Of a stretch of 64,000 bases of DNA, positions 23,224 to 35,852 are shown in pieces. Both the position numbers and the translations under genes were made by a program. Under the pieces are notes generated by a model. That model did not search any database. It saw nothing but the letters and a program-made list of their open reading frames with translations, and was not told the DNA's origin. Numbering within the stretch: the first letter of the stretch is position 1; every line of letters starts with the position of its first letter. The stretch is taken from assembly GCF_003590095.1 (NCBI RefSeq), contig NC_039500.1, positions 1,612,001 through 1,676,000 on the forward strand, given 5' to 3'. The stretch is from Trichoplusia ni (taxonomy: Eukaryota > Arthropoda > Insecta > Lepidoptera > Noctuidae).

Positions 23224-26200
23224 TCAGTTCACCATGAGCGTGTGCGACTCCATGGGCGCGGCCGAGTCGTACAGCGTGTCCGTGTCCTGCGTGGGCTCGC
23301 CCTGCAGCTGGCACTGGTTGGACAGCGTGCCCGCGCCGCAGTCGCAGAAGAATCTGACGGACCACACACAACGAGCGTTAGGTATCGACATACGACAACT
23401 AAGAGATATTCTATTCGAAGTAAAATCAAATATGGCCAGTCACCTACCTGTCATGGCGAATAAATTCTACGTCGTGTCCGGAATGGCACGTTTTGATGCA
23501 ATTGACACAAATTGCGTTGCGGTCGGTCGTGTTACACGTCTGGCACCTAGAATCACAAAATAAAGAATTTATTATAGATTTGTTGACACCATTCGTTATT
23601 GTACAGAAAAAATATTATATGAGAAAAAGATAATATACATTATACTGTATCGCCGTACACCTATTTACTCTAAGATATAATAACAACCTTCCCTAATGTT
23701 GGCAAAGGCTGTGATTATCACCATACTTGCTCACCATGATCAAAATATTTGTAATCCTGGTGCTTTCACAAAGTACATATAACTTTTAAAAGTCATATTG
23801 GTACTTGCTTGCATGGGGTTCGAACCTGCAAACTCGATCATGCATCCGTTCATAGAACCGCGATGCCACAACGGCATCCCATACTCGCATACAGATCCAT
23901 AAGTCTTTTTTTTTTTTATTCGCGTCTCAATCAGCGTACTTAAAACCATTTTTATCTTTAAAAAGGCAAGACAACATGCCATCTATTATTTATATGACAA
24001 GTCGATGAGGAACTTCTAGAAACTGTTATGATAACCTACCTGTAAAAGTCGTGCATGGGAAAGGAAGTGTAAGATGAGATTTTGTATAGGCACTGTCCGC
24101 CGCCCACGGCCTTCTCGACCGCGTCCTGGTTGCTGAAGATCTTGTTACCTCGTACCAGCGGCGACACTCCCGACGCGAGACATAGACCTGGAGCAAAGCA
24201 AATTGGTTATTTTTATTCAGTTGCAAATATAGCTAAGTAATAAAAGTTTTGTTGCTCCAAAATGTGCATTTTTTACTAAAGAGTTTAGATTTTCTGCTTG
24301 CTTATGATTGAATTAGTTAGCTGTCAAAAAAGGCAATTTGCGTCAGAAAAACACAAAATAGCATGTATGCAATTCTAATAAAATTCCAATTAACTCACCT
24401 CCAAATCTATTATTAAAAATCTGGTTATGTTCCAATGTGGCAGTGGCATTGTTAGTGATCTCGACGCCGGCGGCGAGACCGTCGAAGATGCGGTTACGTC
24501 GCAGCACCGGGTGGCTCTGCGTCGATATTAACACGCCCGCTTGCGCGTTACGAAATATATCGTTCTCCTCGAGAACGCCCTGGACAGAATAGAAAAAGTA
24601 AATGAATTATATGAATAATTTACATGAATTATCGTACAAATAAAGAAGAGAGAACGAATACATACGACAATACAAGCGAAAGAAGTAAATTGGGCTGTTT
24701 ATAAGTAGTTGTCAATAATGAACAATCTTTTATTGTTAAAATAGATTTAAATATGAAACTACATTTTGGTGACTGAATAAATCGAAATCGCAGCAACGCG
24801 CCATTCATTATGCTCAATTTAAAAAGTTACAATCATGCATTAATTTTCCATTAACATTCGAAATAGTATAACAGAATTTCAGAAAAAGAAACAAGAATGA
24901 AAGTCACAATGAACAAAGCAGCTCTTAATAACAACACGAACAAGAACATTACAACACTCACCTTCCCCCCATTAAAAATACAAATACCCCCGTCGCGCCC
25001 ATCGAATATTTTATTCCGCTTGAGCGTAGGGTTGGAGTCAGTCTTTATCCACACTCCGGCCATGGCGTTATCGAAGATCTCGTTCTGTTCTAGAAGGCCG
25101 AGCCCCCCGTTATACACTAGAACACCGCCGTTCTGGCCGCCCCATATCTTGTTGCCTCGGATCACGGGGTTGCTACCCGTCCGTATCTGAACGCCCGAGT
25201 ACAAATGGTTGAAAATGTCGTTGTCTTCTAATTTTCCATGGCCGTTGTCGTAGAAGTATACTCCGACCTATGGGACATTAAATATTGGTATTTATTATTT
25301 AACAATCCTTAGTAACCGCCCAGCTAAAAACGGTGTTACATGTATCATAACCAGATTTAGTTCACAGATTTTCTGATTCTAGGTCATTTTGTTCAATTAA
25401 TAAAGTAAATAAACTCTTGATATCATCTATACTAGAATAGCTCGCAAGATCCACAAGACATACCTGTTTCCCTGAATGTATACGGTTGCGTCTCAGGACG
25501 GGCGTTGAACCCGTCGTGATCCAGACACCGGCTAGCGTATTCGCGTACACTTCATTTTCTTCTATAAGCCCTTGGCCCTTTTCATGTACGTAGATGCCGC
25601 CATGTTGCCCATGGTGGATTTTGTTGTGCCTAACTATTGGGTCACTGTTTGTACGTATCTGTAATGGAGAGGTCATATTTAATAAGTGACATAGTACTAG
25701 TTGTGATGCTTAGTACCTTGGAGGTCTGTTGAGTTGGTTGTAATGGCGTGTCAGGTACATGGTGATCCAAGATTGCACTTCAATGGTACTACTGATATAG
25801 AAGACACCAACAAGAGTTTAGTTTAATAGTGTAATAATAAAGGGAAAAAGTCGTCAACAAATGTAATACATCTTCATTTACAATAACAAAGCCAAATAAT
25901 AGAGGTAAGAGGTTGGTAATAGATTAAAAATAATATGAATAATTTGATGAGATAGGTTAATAAAATTAGCAAGTGATGTAATTTACTCCAAAAATCAATA
26001 AAATGAACAAGTCTTTAGCTCTGAATAGGATTTAGTAGGATGTTATTTACGATGAAAAAAATCAACAACAAACAAGGATTATGATGGCTTACCTGTATAC
26101 CAGCTAAAGCGTTTCCATAAATATTATTGTGCTCAATCAAACCGCGTCCTTCCCCAAATATATACACTCCGCCTTGATGGCCATTGTATATTTCATTGCG

Positions 26201-29200
26201 CCTAATCGTAGGGTTACTATTGGACGTGATCCAGACTCCAGCAAAATTGTTAGAGTGTATTTTGTTATCTATAAACTGGCCTAGGCCTGACTCGTGGACG
26301 TATATGCCGCCTGTCTGACCGTGGTGGATCTCGCAGTGGACTACGGTGGGATTTGCGCCGGCTTTCACTTCGAAACCAGCAATTCTGTTGTTGTGGATGT
26401 CGTTTGCTTCGAAATAGCCCTGCAAATATTTTATGACTAGTATTAGTCTCTTAATACATAATAATAAAAAAGATTATAAGTATGCTAAATTGTAAATGTA
26501 TGATACGATGTATGTATAATGCAGATTATAATTTTTTAATAAAATTTTATAATTAAAAATCGTACTATAGATAAATTATCCCAAAACGTAAAAAAAGTAC
26601 TAGTATAAACAATGTGATAATCAACAAAGACTATTACCACCTGAACACGAAAGTGTGGTGGTGTGACAGTCACACCAAATAATATCTATATATCTATACT
26701 AATATATAAAGCTGAAGAGTTTGTTTGTTTGAACGCGCTAATCTCAGGAACTACTGGTCCAAATTGAAAAATTCTTTTTGTGTTGAATAGACCTTTCATC
26801 GAGGAAGGCTTAAGGGTATAAACCATCACGCTCATAATAGAAGCTAAGATATAATGGAAAGTGTGAAAAAAACCGGGCAGGTATACCTAAATCATAACTT
26901 ATATCTTCTACGTCTAAGTCGCGGGCAACAGCTAGTTTGGTTATATAACTACTCCTAATGACTTTCACCCCACATATTATGGTATGGTATAATTAGGAAG
27001 TATGGATAACAAAGAGGAAGGCTTTGCAAGGAGATCAAGGGGTCACACACAAAATAGTTGTTTCAGACTTACCAAGCCATTTTCAAAGGTGAATATACCG
27101 ACATCCCTGCCGTGGTGTATGTGGTTCCTGCGCATGATGGGGTTGGCGAAGTTCTTGACCCAGATGCCGGCGAGCGCGTTCCGTGAGATCTCGTTGTCCT
27201 GGTAGGCGCCCTGCGCGTAGTCCGTCACGTACAGCCCCACGTTCTCGCAGTCGCTGATGTCGCAGTGCTTGATCACAGGGTTCGCGCCCGCGCCGCTCAC
27301 ACACACCGCCGCGCCCACTAGCCAGATTTAATGACATTTAGATTTATGGTTTAAGTATCATGTATCACTTTTTTATTATGTAGACATTAAAGGACATAGA
27401 ATAAAAATATCTTGGCTGTGCAAAACATATGTTTCAAATTAACTACAGAGGCTAGATTTGACAAAATCATGGAGTTTGGTTATATTCATTTTTGAAGGTA
27501 ACAGAGCGAAACTATTATACACTCAAAAACAAAGGATTGGTTTATAGTTTTTACACAAAATTATGTCAATCACGAATCCTATAAGTAAAGTGTGTGAAAC
27601 ATAATTTGCCAAGAACCTCGATAAGGATAGTATGTTTTTTATAGTTGAGGTGACTAACAATAAGGTAGGCTTATAACTTACATTGTATTCAAAACAACAT
27701 ATGCAAGTGGTATAGAGTTATGTTCATTATGATAACTTTAAAATAGACACTATTTTCTATTCTGATAGAGATTTTAACCATCTTATTTGGCTACAAAAAA
27801 GGCACTTGATGTCCTCATATTCCACATTCTAGCCAAGCTTGTATTATGAGTACTAGACAGCTGAGAGAGAGAGACATACTTGTATTTTTTTAATATCATA
27901 CATTTACAAAACAAATTACATCCAGACACAGAACAAATGGTCATGCTCATCACACAAACATTTGTCCTGCGTGGGAATCGAACTCACGACCTCCGGTGTG
28001 GCAGTCAGGGTCACTAACCACTAGACCGACCGGCCAGACAATAGATATTGTAACTTACCGACACTAGCACTTCGTATGATGCAGTGGTCTACGGTGGGCG
28101 AGCAGTTGTCGGATACCTCGAGGCAGTAGTGCTTGTGGTGTTGCATAGTGCTGGTCGCGTCGGGAGAGAACTTGAGCGTCATGTGACCTGCGTACGCGCG
28201 GTTCGCGCCTTCCGCAAACGTTAACGTCGACTCCGCCTCACGCTCCAATACAACTGACTCTGCTACATTGCCAGCAGCACAACCTGTAGATGTTATTGTA
28301 AATAAGTGTTTGTAGGTTTAGAGTGTATTATATGGGTTGCTTACCATGATATGAGATCATGACGGCATGAGCGGCTGTGTGTTGTTGATGGCTTTTGACC
28401 ATGTCATTCGTCCAAATCATGTTTTGGATTGATTTTTGGCTTATGTGTGGAGTAAGTAAGTAAATGCTATGCTGTAGTTGCGTTATATTTAACATGCATT
28501 ATATTAACGAGATTTAGAAATATATACATTGACTTAACTAAACACTGACTACAAACATATAGATTAAAACAGCCAAGGGGGGATTGCCAATTATTTTAAG
28601 CTGTCAAGGTTAACAGCAATGTCATATCAGGACTCTGAATATAGTTTCTGTTTTTCTTTAATGAATACTAAGCAAAGCTCTGAGAATCATGCATAAAAAG
28701 TCAGGCTAGAAGAATGTGATCTCAGTGTTATGTAATGTTTGAGTGTTATGTAGTGTGTCCCAGACCTATGAGCTGCACGTCGGTGTCGATGGCGAGGCAC
28801 TCCTCCTGGTAGAGGCCGGCGTGCACGAACAGCAGCGCGGGCGCGTGCGGCGGCGCGCGGCGGCAGGCGCAGGCGGGCGCGCCGCACGCGCAGGCCCCCC
28901 CCGCCGCCGCCGCCGCCGCGCCCGCGCCCGCCGTGCCGCGCTCCTCCACGTACTCCAGGGCCGCCTGACCAGAGCGCGCATTATCAGTACGAACTTATCA
29001 ACGTTTCCGATATCTTGACCATCAAAGTAGATCAAATCTAAACATGAAAACGATGCACAAATAGCCGCGGCTCAAACTACAAACCAATGGCACTTACTTT
29101 AGCTAACTTCCCGTTTACAAGTGAGCATGGGACAAATATTAGCCCAGTCAATTATTATTTTTAATGTATGGCAAAGACCCAGTACTTAGCTGGGTGAAAT

Positions 29201-32200
29201 GTCAACAAGATATTCAACTCACCCTGATTGTGTTAAAGTGTTTGATGCGTGAATCCTTCTTAGGACGGTAATTGGGCCGCACGTGAATGCCGTAGTATAG
29301 CTGCCTAAAGCTTTCTTTCCAAGGATTGTCCGCGTCGCACTCGTCCGGAGCAACAAACTCAAACTGACATGGTGCAGGGTGCATCAGTGGCATATCATAT
29401 TCAAACACTGATTGATATAAACTTTTCCTGCAGAAAATAAATAGAAATGTTCATTAATTTTCTGTGCACAACATAAACTACATAACTAATTAATTGCCTA
29501 AACATAATTTTACAGTGTTAAAATGACTAGCAACATTGTTGCTAGAGTATTTTATTTATTATACATAGATATATTCCTCAGAGGCTCAGAGAACATAAAG
29601 TGATATACATCTGTAATTTGCAGTATATTGAATTACTTAATACAACTTTTATATTTAAAATGATATTAGTGATTTTACCATAATTCAGTATCATTTGCAA
29701 TAGTGTTAAATCTCTTGCAGACTTGCGCGACGCGACAGAGATCCCGTTCCGTGAGGTGTGAGAGGATACACAGCAACACTTCATCAGGCAGCTCGTACTG
29801 CAGGTACTGTGATACATTGCACACATCCACTCCTTGAGACAGTGACCTGTGTGAGGACAATTTTAGTTTAAGAGTAAACAAATCAATTTTAAAGATATAA
29901 GAACAAATTTTAAGATATAATATCATGGCAAATTATTGCAATGCCCTCTAGCAAGAAGTTTGTAATTATGTTTTAAAATAATTACTGAGAAATACTAAGT
30001 ATTACAAAACATACTTATGAGTTACAAATACATCAGTTTTAATATGCTTATTCCTGACTTAATAATAGGTTTCATGTCAGTAGTAAGAACTTGAAAGGAC
30101 AATGTATACTGCGAAAGATTAAGTTGGCTTACAAGCAGTAGAGTATACTAACGTTCTGGGCCTCTTTCTGGCAGGTAGAGAGCAGGTGCCAGAAGGCCCA
30201 GGTTCGTGGTAGGCTGGCGGCGACTTGCGGCGCAGGTCGTAGGGGCTGTGGTGGCCGGGCGTGGAAGCGGGCGCGGCCGCGGGCACGGGCGGGGCGCCGC
30301 CGCCGCCGCTGCCGCTCGCGCCCGCGCACGCCGCCGTCGCCGCCATCGCGCTGCCCGTCACGTTGTTGGGGCACGGCACTGACTCACATGGCTCGCCTGC
30401 AACATCAATAACACACATTACTATTAACTATTGCACTTGTATTACACATATTGCATTCAAAATCAATGACTCAGTCTCTTAACTGACTTTTTGGTAAGAA
30501 AGAATAAAAGATTTTACAATCGATTTGTTGGTAAAACAGTGTAACTAACAAACCATTACCAAGTTTTTATTAAATATCACTGATGAAATATTAAAATAAA
30601 AAAATATTTAAACAGTATTCTATATAAAACAAATTATTAAACAAAAGTGTTGATAAACCTGGTTACACATATTACATTAAAAGAAGAATCTGTTTACAAA
30701 CAAAACACTTATCAGCCCATGTTTTTATGGTATTGATAAATAAATTTAAAATAACATAACCTTTTTATTTGTAAACAATAGTGAGATAATTACCTAATTA
30801 GTGATAAATATTTCTTTGGAATGTAAAATATGGTACTTTAAAACAGGTTTTTAGTGTTAAACAAGTATTACCAGTATCATGTTTCCGCTTAGCCTATACA
30901 CATGCAATGCTATGTGAAAATAACTTTATTGTGATATATTAATGAGTAATCAAGATTCAATAGTAGTAACTGGCAAATATCTTTTAATAGTTCATCAAAG
31001 ATAGTAAGTTTCTCTAATAATATGTATAAGTATTTTGATAGCATCCTCTTTAGCGTGACATACTAGTGTTAATGTTTATACATCCTCCTTTTCAACTCTT
31101 AGCATATTTTCAAAATAGCAAATGCATTTTACTTTTCGAAATAAAATGAAGATCAATGATGCCTGTGTTACTTTTGAGACATGAACTAAAAAGTAGTTTA
31201 AGTAGTTTTGATGAGTTGCCAAATGTTTTGACCTGATTGAGATATAATATAGGTATGTGTAAAGTGTGCAATTACCTTCTTAAAACTAGAAATGTGTAGT
31301 TATTATATTCATTATTGTGAATATATTATCATGAGTCATGTCTGAATGAATGGTTTCACATTTTTGTAGAAACAAACAATCTATTACAATGAATTTTGTA
31401 TGTTGACTAATGTTATTATTTAAAACTTACTGAAAACTATTGTTTTTAAAGTGCTTAGTATATTTGATTATCATACATTTAGATTTTGATGCTCATTAAA
31501 TAAAATATTAAAGTTTATTTGTGGTTTATGATAAAAGAGAAAGTCTTAATGATTATATCTTATGAACATCAATAATGAATAGGCAAATGGCAATAAATAC
31601 TCACATACCCATATTGTTAACACAATGTATAGATCAAAAACATTACAAAAACCTAATATTGACCATTGAATCTTACAAATTAAATTGTTTTGAATTAAAA
31701 TAGTCCACTTAATTTTCACAACCAACTTCACACATGTAATAATTATGTGTTATTTGTTAACAGAACTGGTATGTATTGACAAAAGGTTATGCAAAAATAC
31801 CAATACAGAATTCAACTTCCTTAAGTTTGTCCTTCATAATCAGCTATAATATATTAACTTTTTATTATACCCAATAATTTATTCATAACTTTTTGATGAC
31901 AAATGAAGGACGCTTCTTATGAGAACAAAGGTGTAATATGTGGGTATTTTGAAGAAAAGAAATATGTTTTTATATCATGGTTTAGACATCTGAATTTATT
32001 ATTATTAAACAAATGGCAGTAATCAAGTGGCAGAGCATAGAAAATGTGCTTATTTCAGTAAAATTATTTGTCATATATATGGGTACAGATACTTAGAATA
32101 TCAAAAGCAAAACACAAAATAAACACCTACAAACCGCCTATATTGCAAAGTAGTAAAAGTAAATAACATTACACTACATTTATGAAAGTACTCAAGTCAC

Positions 32201-32817
32201 AGTTATTCATATTATTCTATATTATAATGTTTAAAGCAAAAAAACAAACAAGTAATTTCGAAAATACAGCAATGTATTTGAACTGAAATGAAAAAAGTTT
32301 CGTAACTTCATACAAATATACATCTGCTTTTCGGCTGTGTATCAGAACAGCTGTTTCGTCATTCCGTGTAAAATAAGTTTTCATCTAGCAAATCAATACC
32401 CATATTGCGCAAAATGTCACTGAAATGTGTTAGCCGAAATCATAATTAAACTTTGAATGTAATGAAATAAGAATTTACATGTCAATCATGTTTGAGGGAC
32501 AATGATCGACTTATTCAAAATTCAATACCAAAGCTCCAACATTTTCACATAAAACGGACATGTCAAAACGATATTACAGCTGCATAAATTAGACTTTATT
32601 GCACTAATTAACAACCAGCGAAATGATTTGTGTGTGAAGCCGAGTTACATGATCAAGGAAATATGAATAACGAAGCATTTCTAAAGATCGGGGCGACTTC
32701 GGCCGACCCGGATTACTTACTCGATTGTGTCCTAGAAGGTAGTGGTATTCTATGTCCACCTTTTCTCCGCGATCTACGCACGTAAGAACGCGAAGAGGAA
32801 AACGAGGCACTAGGCAT
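23224..32817 (-). CDS. FBXO11: FBXO11, F-box / beta-helix / UBR-box substrate receptor
   Basis: There are fourteen exons in transcript order: 32817-32721, 30396-30153, 29846-29679, 29427-29223, 28964-28766, 28283-28059, 27317-27073, 26419-26093, 25658-25464, 25267-24962, 24579-24399, 24187-24040, 23546-23448 and 23353-23224. They total 2769 nt, or 922 residues (human 927). The N-terminus is basic and disordered with HSPYDLRRKSP. The F-box is at about 132-170 (ELPDEVLLCILSHL...LCRVAQVCKRF). A long right-handed parallel beta-helix follows, with repeats such as NALAGIWVKN and GGIYVHE. A C-terminal UBR-type Zn finger lies at about 848-895 (CQTCNTTDRNAICVNC, FFCDCG), ending MESHTLMVN. It recruits substrates to SCF ligase (BCL6 and CDT2 in mammals). 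Oddities are Ala/Gly/Cys-rich insertions in exons 2 and 5, and a weak exon 5 donor (GTCTGG). It is divergent from RCE1. Confidence 0.96.
23810..23905 (-). mobile_element. tRNA-like SINE fragment
   Basis: On the minus strand, GTTGTGGCATCGCGGTTC resembles box A and GCAGGTTCGAACCCCATG is box B. No intact tRNA fold and no second copy in the window. It lies in FBXO11 intron 12. Confidence 0.45.
26691..26937 (-). repeat. dispersed repeat R1, copy 3
   Basis: Reverse complement of the 3807 and 15612 copies: ATCTATACTAATATATAAAG at the low end and GCGGGCAACAGCTAGT at the high end. It lies in FBXO11 intron 7. Confidence 0.85.
27895..28036 (-). mobile_element. tRNA-derived SINE family B, copy 1
   Basis: On the minus strand the head reads GGTCGGTCTAGTGGTTAGTG (box A region), then GTGAGTTCGATTCCCACG (box B), then ACAAATGTTTGTGTGATGAG. 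A second copy is at 43845-43962. Its head end lies only about 22 bp from the splice donor of FBXO11 exon 6 (donor at 28058). Confidence 0.8.
30397..32720 (-). other. FBXO11 intron 1, AT-rich
   Basis: A 2.3 kb first intron. I see no exon, repeat with a second copy, or RNA gene in it. Short ORFs such as 31546-31731 are random. Confidence 0.5.
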
Positions 32818-33655
32818 TATTTCTTTTAACACTTATTTTCACTAGAATTCAGCCCTAAACAAAGGAGACACCCGCACCAACACCGTCGGCCATTTTCTGT
32901 TTAGATTAGATTGGGCAGACAAAACGGGAAACGGAGAATATACCACATTCGTTATTGCTAGATGTAAGTTCTATCTTTATATAAATATCACACTAATCAC
33001 TGACACTAAAATTATGATATTAAACTGATAATATTCATTATCTGAATAAATTATGTTGAAAATCCACACTACTACCCTCAAGCGACGGGCGACTCTCAGC
33101 AAAATATGGCGGATTTAGAAATATGGCGACGGCGCTCGCAGCGCCACCTACAAAATAACATGAAATGTGTTTTTTTTCTTATTAATGCGTTCAAATTAAT
33201 AACGTTTAAATTTTTCATGATGGCAACTTAATTTCATATACTTATAATGCACACGGTTACAATACAGACATTTAGCTCAGAAGCCTGCAAAACACTTTTT
33301 TTCACAATGGTAGAAGTACACTAGTACTTCGCTACTCGTAAATTACTGTGGGGTAAAGTGATTGATTGTTATTTTTTTTGCTAACAATTGCATATTACAA
33401 AGTTAGCATTTAAATTAATAAATTATAAGTAGGCATTAAAATGTTCTTACTGAATGTGCCAATGAATAAAGCAAATAGTATATAAAAAAATAACTTTAAG
33501 CTGGAAACACCGTTTGCCTGACACAACCAAACATGAAAAAAAAGAATGTCAGAAATATAATGTCTTGGAAGCTGAAGCTGTTTTGAATTCCTATTTTTCA
33601 ATATTTTATTTATGTAATTTGTGCTAATATTGTGCTTGTGCTTTTTCTATTTAAG
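32818..33655. promoter_or_regulatory. shared 5' region of the divergent FBXO11/RCE1 pair
   Basis: 838 bp between the two ATGs. Two ATGGCG-containing GC-richer patches (near 32885 and 33105-33150) stand out from AT-rich surroundings. No ORF is supported; core promoters were not resolved. Confidence 0.55.
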
Positions 33656-35852
33656 ATGTCTTTCACAGAGTTGTTTGACGTAAATCAATGTAGTTTATCC
33701 ATTTTGGCATGTATTTTTCTAACATTTTCATATGTTGCTAGTTTATATGTGTGGAGGTCTACGTTGAGCAGGTAAATTACAATAATATATTTTACGTTTA
33801 GAGTTAAACAAATCATATCCATATTAATCTGTACTTTATTTTCAGAGATCATCCGTCTACTATTAAGAGAAGGTTTTTCAGTGTGTCTGTTATGATGTTA
33901 TTGGCACCATTTTTCGTACAATGTTTTTTCACTGGGGAAACCTTGAGTAAAGGAAATTTGTATGAACAGTTGGGACTGCGTTGGTCTGGGGTTGTTCCAG
34001 CTATTTTTGCGCCTCTGTTTTTGACTGCTATTCTATTTTTGGGACCATTGACTATGCAGTTTCTGTCTGGAATATGGAAACTGTACGCAGGTGATATATA
34101 TTTTAATGTTACATGAATATTCATAATTCAATTACCGAAAAAACAATAGACAATTACTTTAATTTATTTTACTTTTTATGTATAATATAAACTTTTTGTA
34201 TTAGTGTACTGCTATATAAATTATACCACAAACAACACAATTTAATGAGGATTTATTTTCTTCACATAGAACCCATATACTGGTTATCCAGTTGGCAAGA
34301 TTTGGTGTGGGTGCGGAACCATTTCATGGCCCCGTTGAGTGAGGAGTGGGTGTTCAGAGCTTGTATGATACCTCTCCTGTTGCAATGCTTAGAACCCATG
34401 ACTGCAGTATTTGTAGGACCATTACTTTTTGGTGTTGGTGAGTATTGTCATGAGATAAAACTACTGACTATAGGGTGTTACATAATGTATGCAAATTTTC
34501 TTTACAAACTGCTATCATCATTAATAGACTGAGCAAATTCTCCAAATTGCTAGAAACTTACATTAAGCAGTTAGTGTGATTACTATAATAATAGTAATCA
34601 TTACTTAGCTAAATAATAAAATGCATGTAGCAGTTGCTGATACATAAAAAAAATGATTTAAAAATAAATCTGTTGTTATCCATATCTGTTATCAGTTTGA
34701 CCAAAATTCAATATCTTAAGCCTTTCACAATGTAACAAAAAATCTCTGCACAGATGTTGATATTTTTAAGTGTTTCATATCTAGCTACAGGGTGTTTCAA
34801 AGATGTGCTTTTTAAATTGAATAGAACTCTAACAACCTTACATGGTGTATGTTTTTCTTTTTCATTAGAAATATGCTTAATTATTTATTCATCTTTCAGC
34901 TCATTTCCATCACATGTTTGAACAGATGAAAGCTGGGTTTGAATTCAAAACAGCTTTAATGATATCAAGTAAGTTCTTTTAATAGATATTTTAGATTATA
35001 AAACAATTTTGGCAACTATTCAGTATTCATAGCCAATTAATAAGATACTATTATTACTCGTATGCATTAATATTGGTACTGATATTGCATCAGCAAAATG
35101 CATGTATCTTGATAAATGTAGAAGGCTATTCTATATATTTTTTTAAATAACTACCATAGAGTATGCTACACTAAGAAGGTTTTTATTAAATTTTATTAAG
35201 TCCTACAGTAGAATGACAACCCAGTTGATAATTAATTGATGTGAATTCTTATTAGAATAGTATAAAAATAACTTTATTTTTTCAGCATTCCAGTTTACAT
35301 ACACTACTTTATTTGGTGCTTATTCAGCATATTTATTTGTAAGGACAGGTGAGTAAGATTTTTAATTAATTGAGACAAAAAATATGTTCATAAACAATAC
35401 ACTATCCTGCTATAAATATTAAATACTTTGGCATAATTAGCAAATTATTTTAGGTCATCTTAATAAATAATCGCCACTATTATGATCAATCAGTCGATAC
35501 AAATCGAAAAAAGATCAATTATCACTATTACGCCTTTGATTTTATTTTTAATGAAAGGTACTTTTTCCCAAACTTGGTATCGGTTTTTCGGTAAAGTTTT
35601 TTTTATTTCCACATTGTATATTGTAGATATGAATAAATCTCTTTCCCAGGACACTTCGTCGCTCCGCTAGTTGCTCACATGTTCTGCAATCACATGGGCT
35701 TCCCGAACTTCGCTGAAATAACTGAGTTCGCGCCCCTCCAACGGGTATTAATTGTATTTAACTTCTTACTAGGATTCGGACTCTGGTGTCTTCTGCTCAC
35801 TCCACTAACTAATCCTGATATATACGATAACAGATTACATTGGGAAACCTGA
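33656..35852 (+). CDS. RCE1: RCE1-type CAAX prenyl protease 2
   Basis: There are six exons: 33656-33771, 33846-34090, 34270-34437, 34900-34968, 35286-35348 and 35650-35852, which is 864 nt or 287 residues (human 329, with a longer N-terminus). It is an ER membrane protease that removes the -aaX tripeptide from prenylated CAAX proteins such as Ras. Several hydrophobic segments are evident. The catalytic set is present: EExxxR at Glu145-Glu146...Arg150 (PLSEEWVFRACM), His178 in GVAHFHHMFEQM, and His230...Asn234 in VAPLVAHMFCNHMGFPN. These align with human E140, H173, H227 and N231. The Drosophila orthologue is Severas (Sras). The ATG at 33656 immediately precedes the first hydrophobic segment. 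AATAAA signals follow at 35902-35907 and 36218-36223. Confidence 0.96.

Noticed and set aside
27960..28036. tRNA gene candidate on the minus strand
   Set aside because: It recurs with its body at 43845-43962; no complete cloverleaf was seen. Treated as SINE family B.
28687..29035. Several Arg/Ala-rich overlapping ORFs
   Set aside because: Out-of-frame readings of the GC-rich FBXO11 exon 5.
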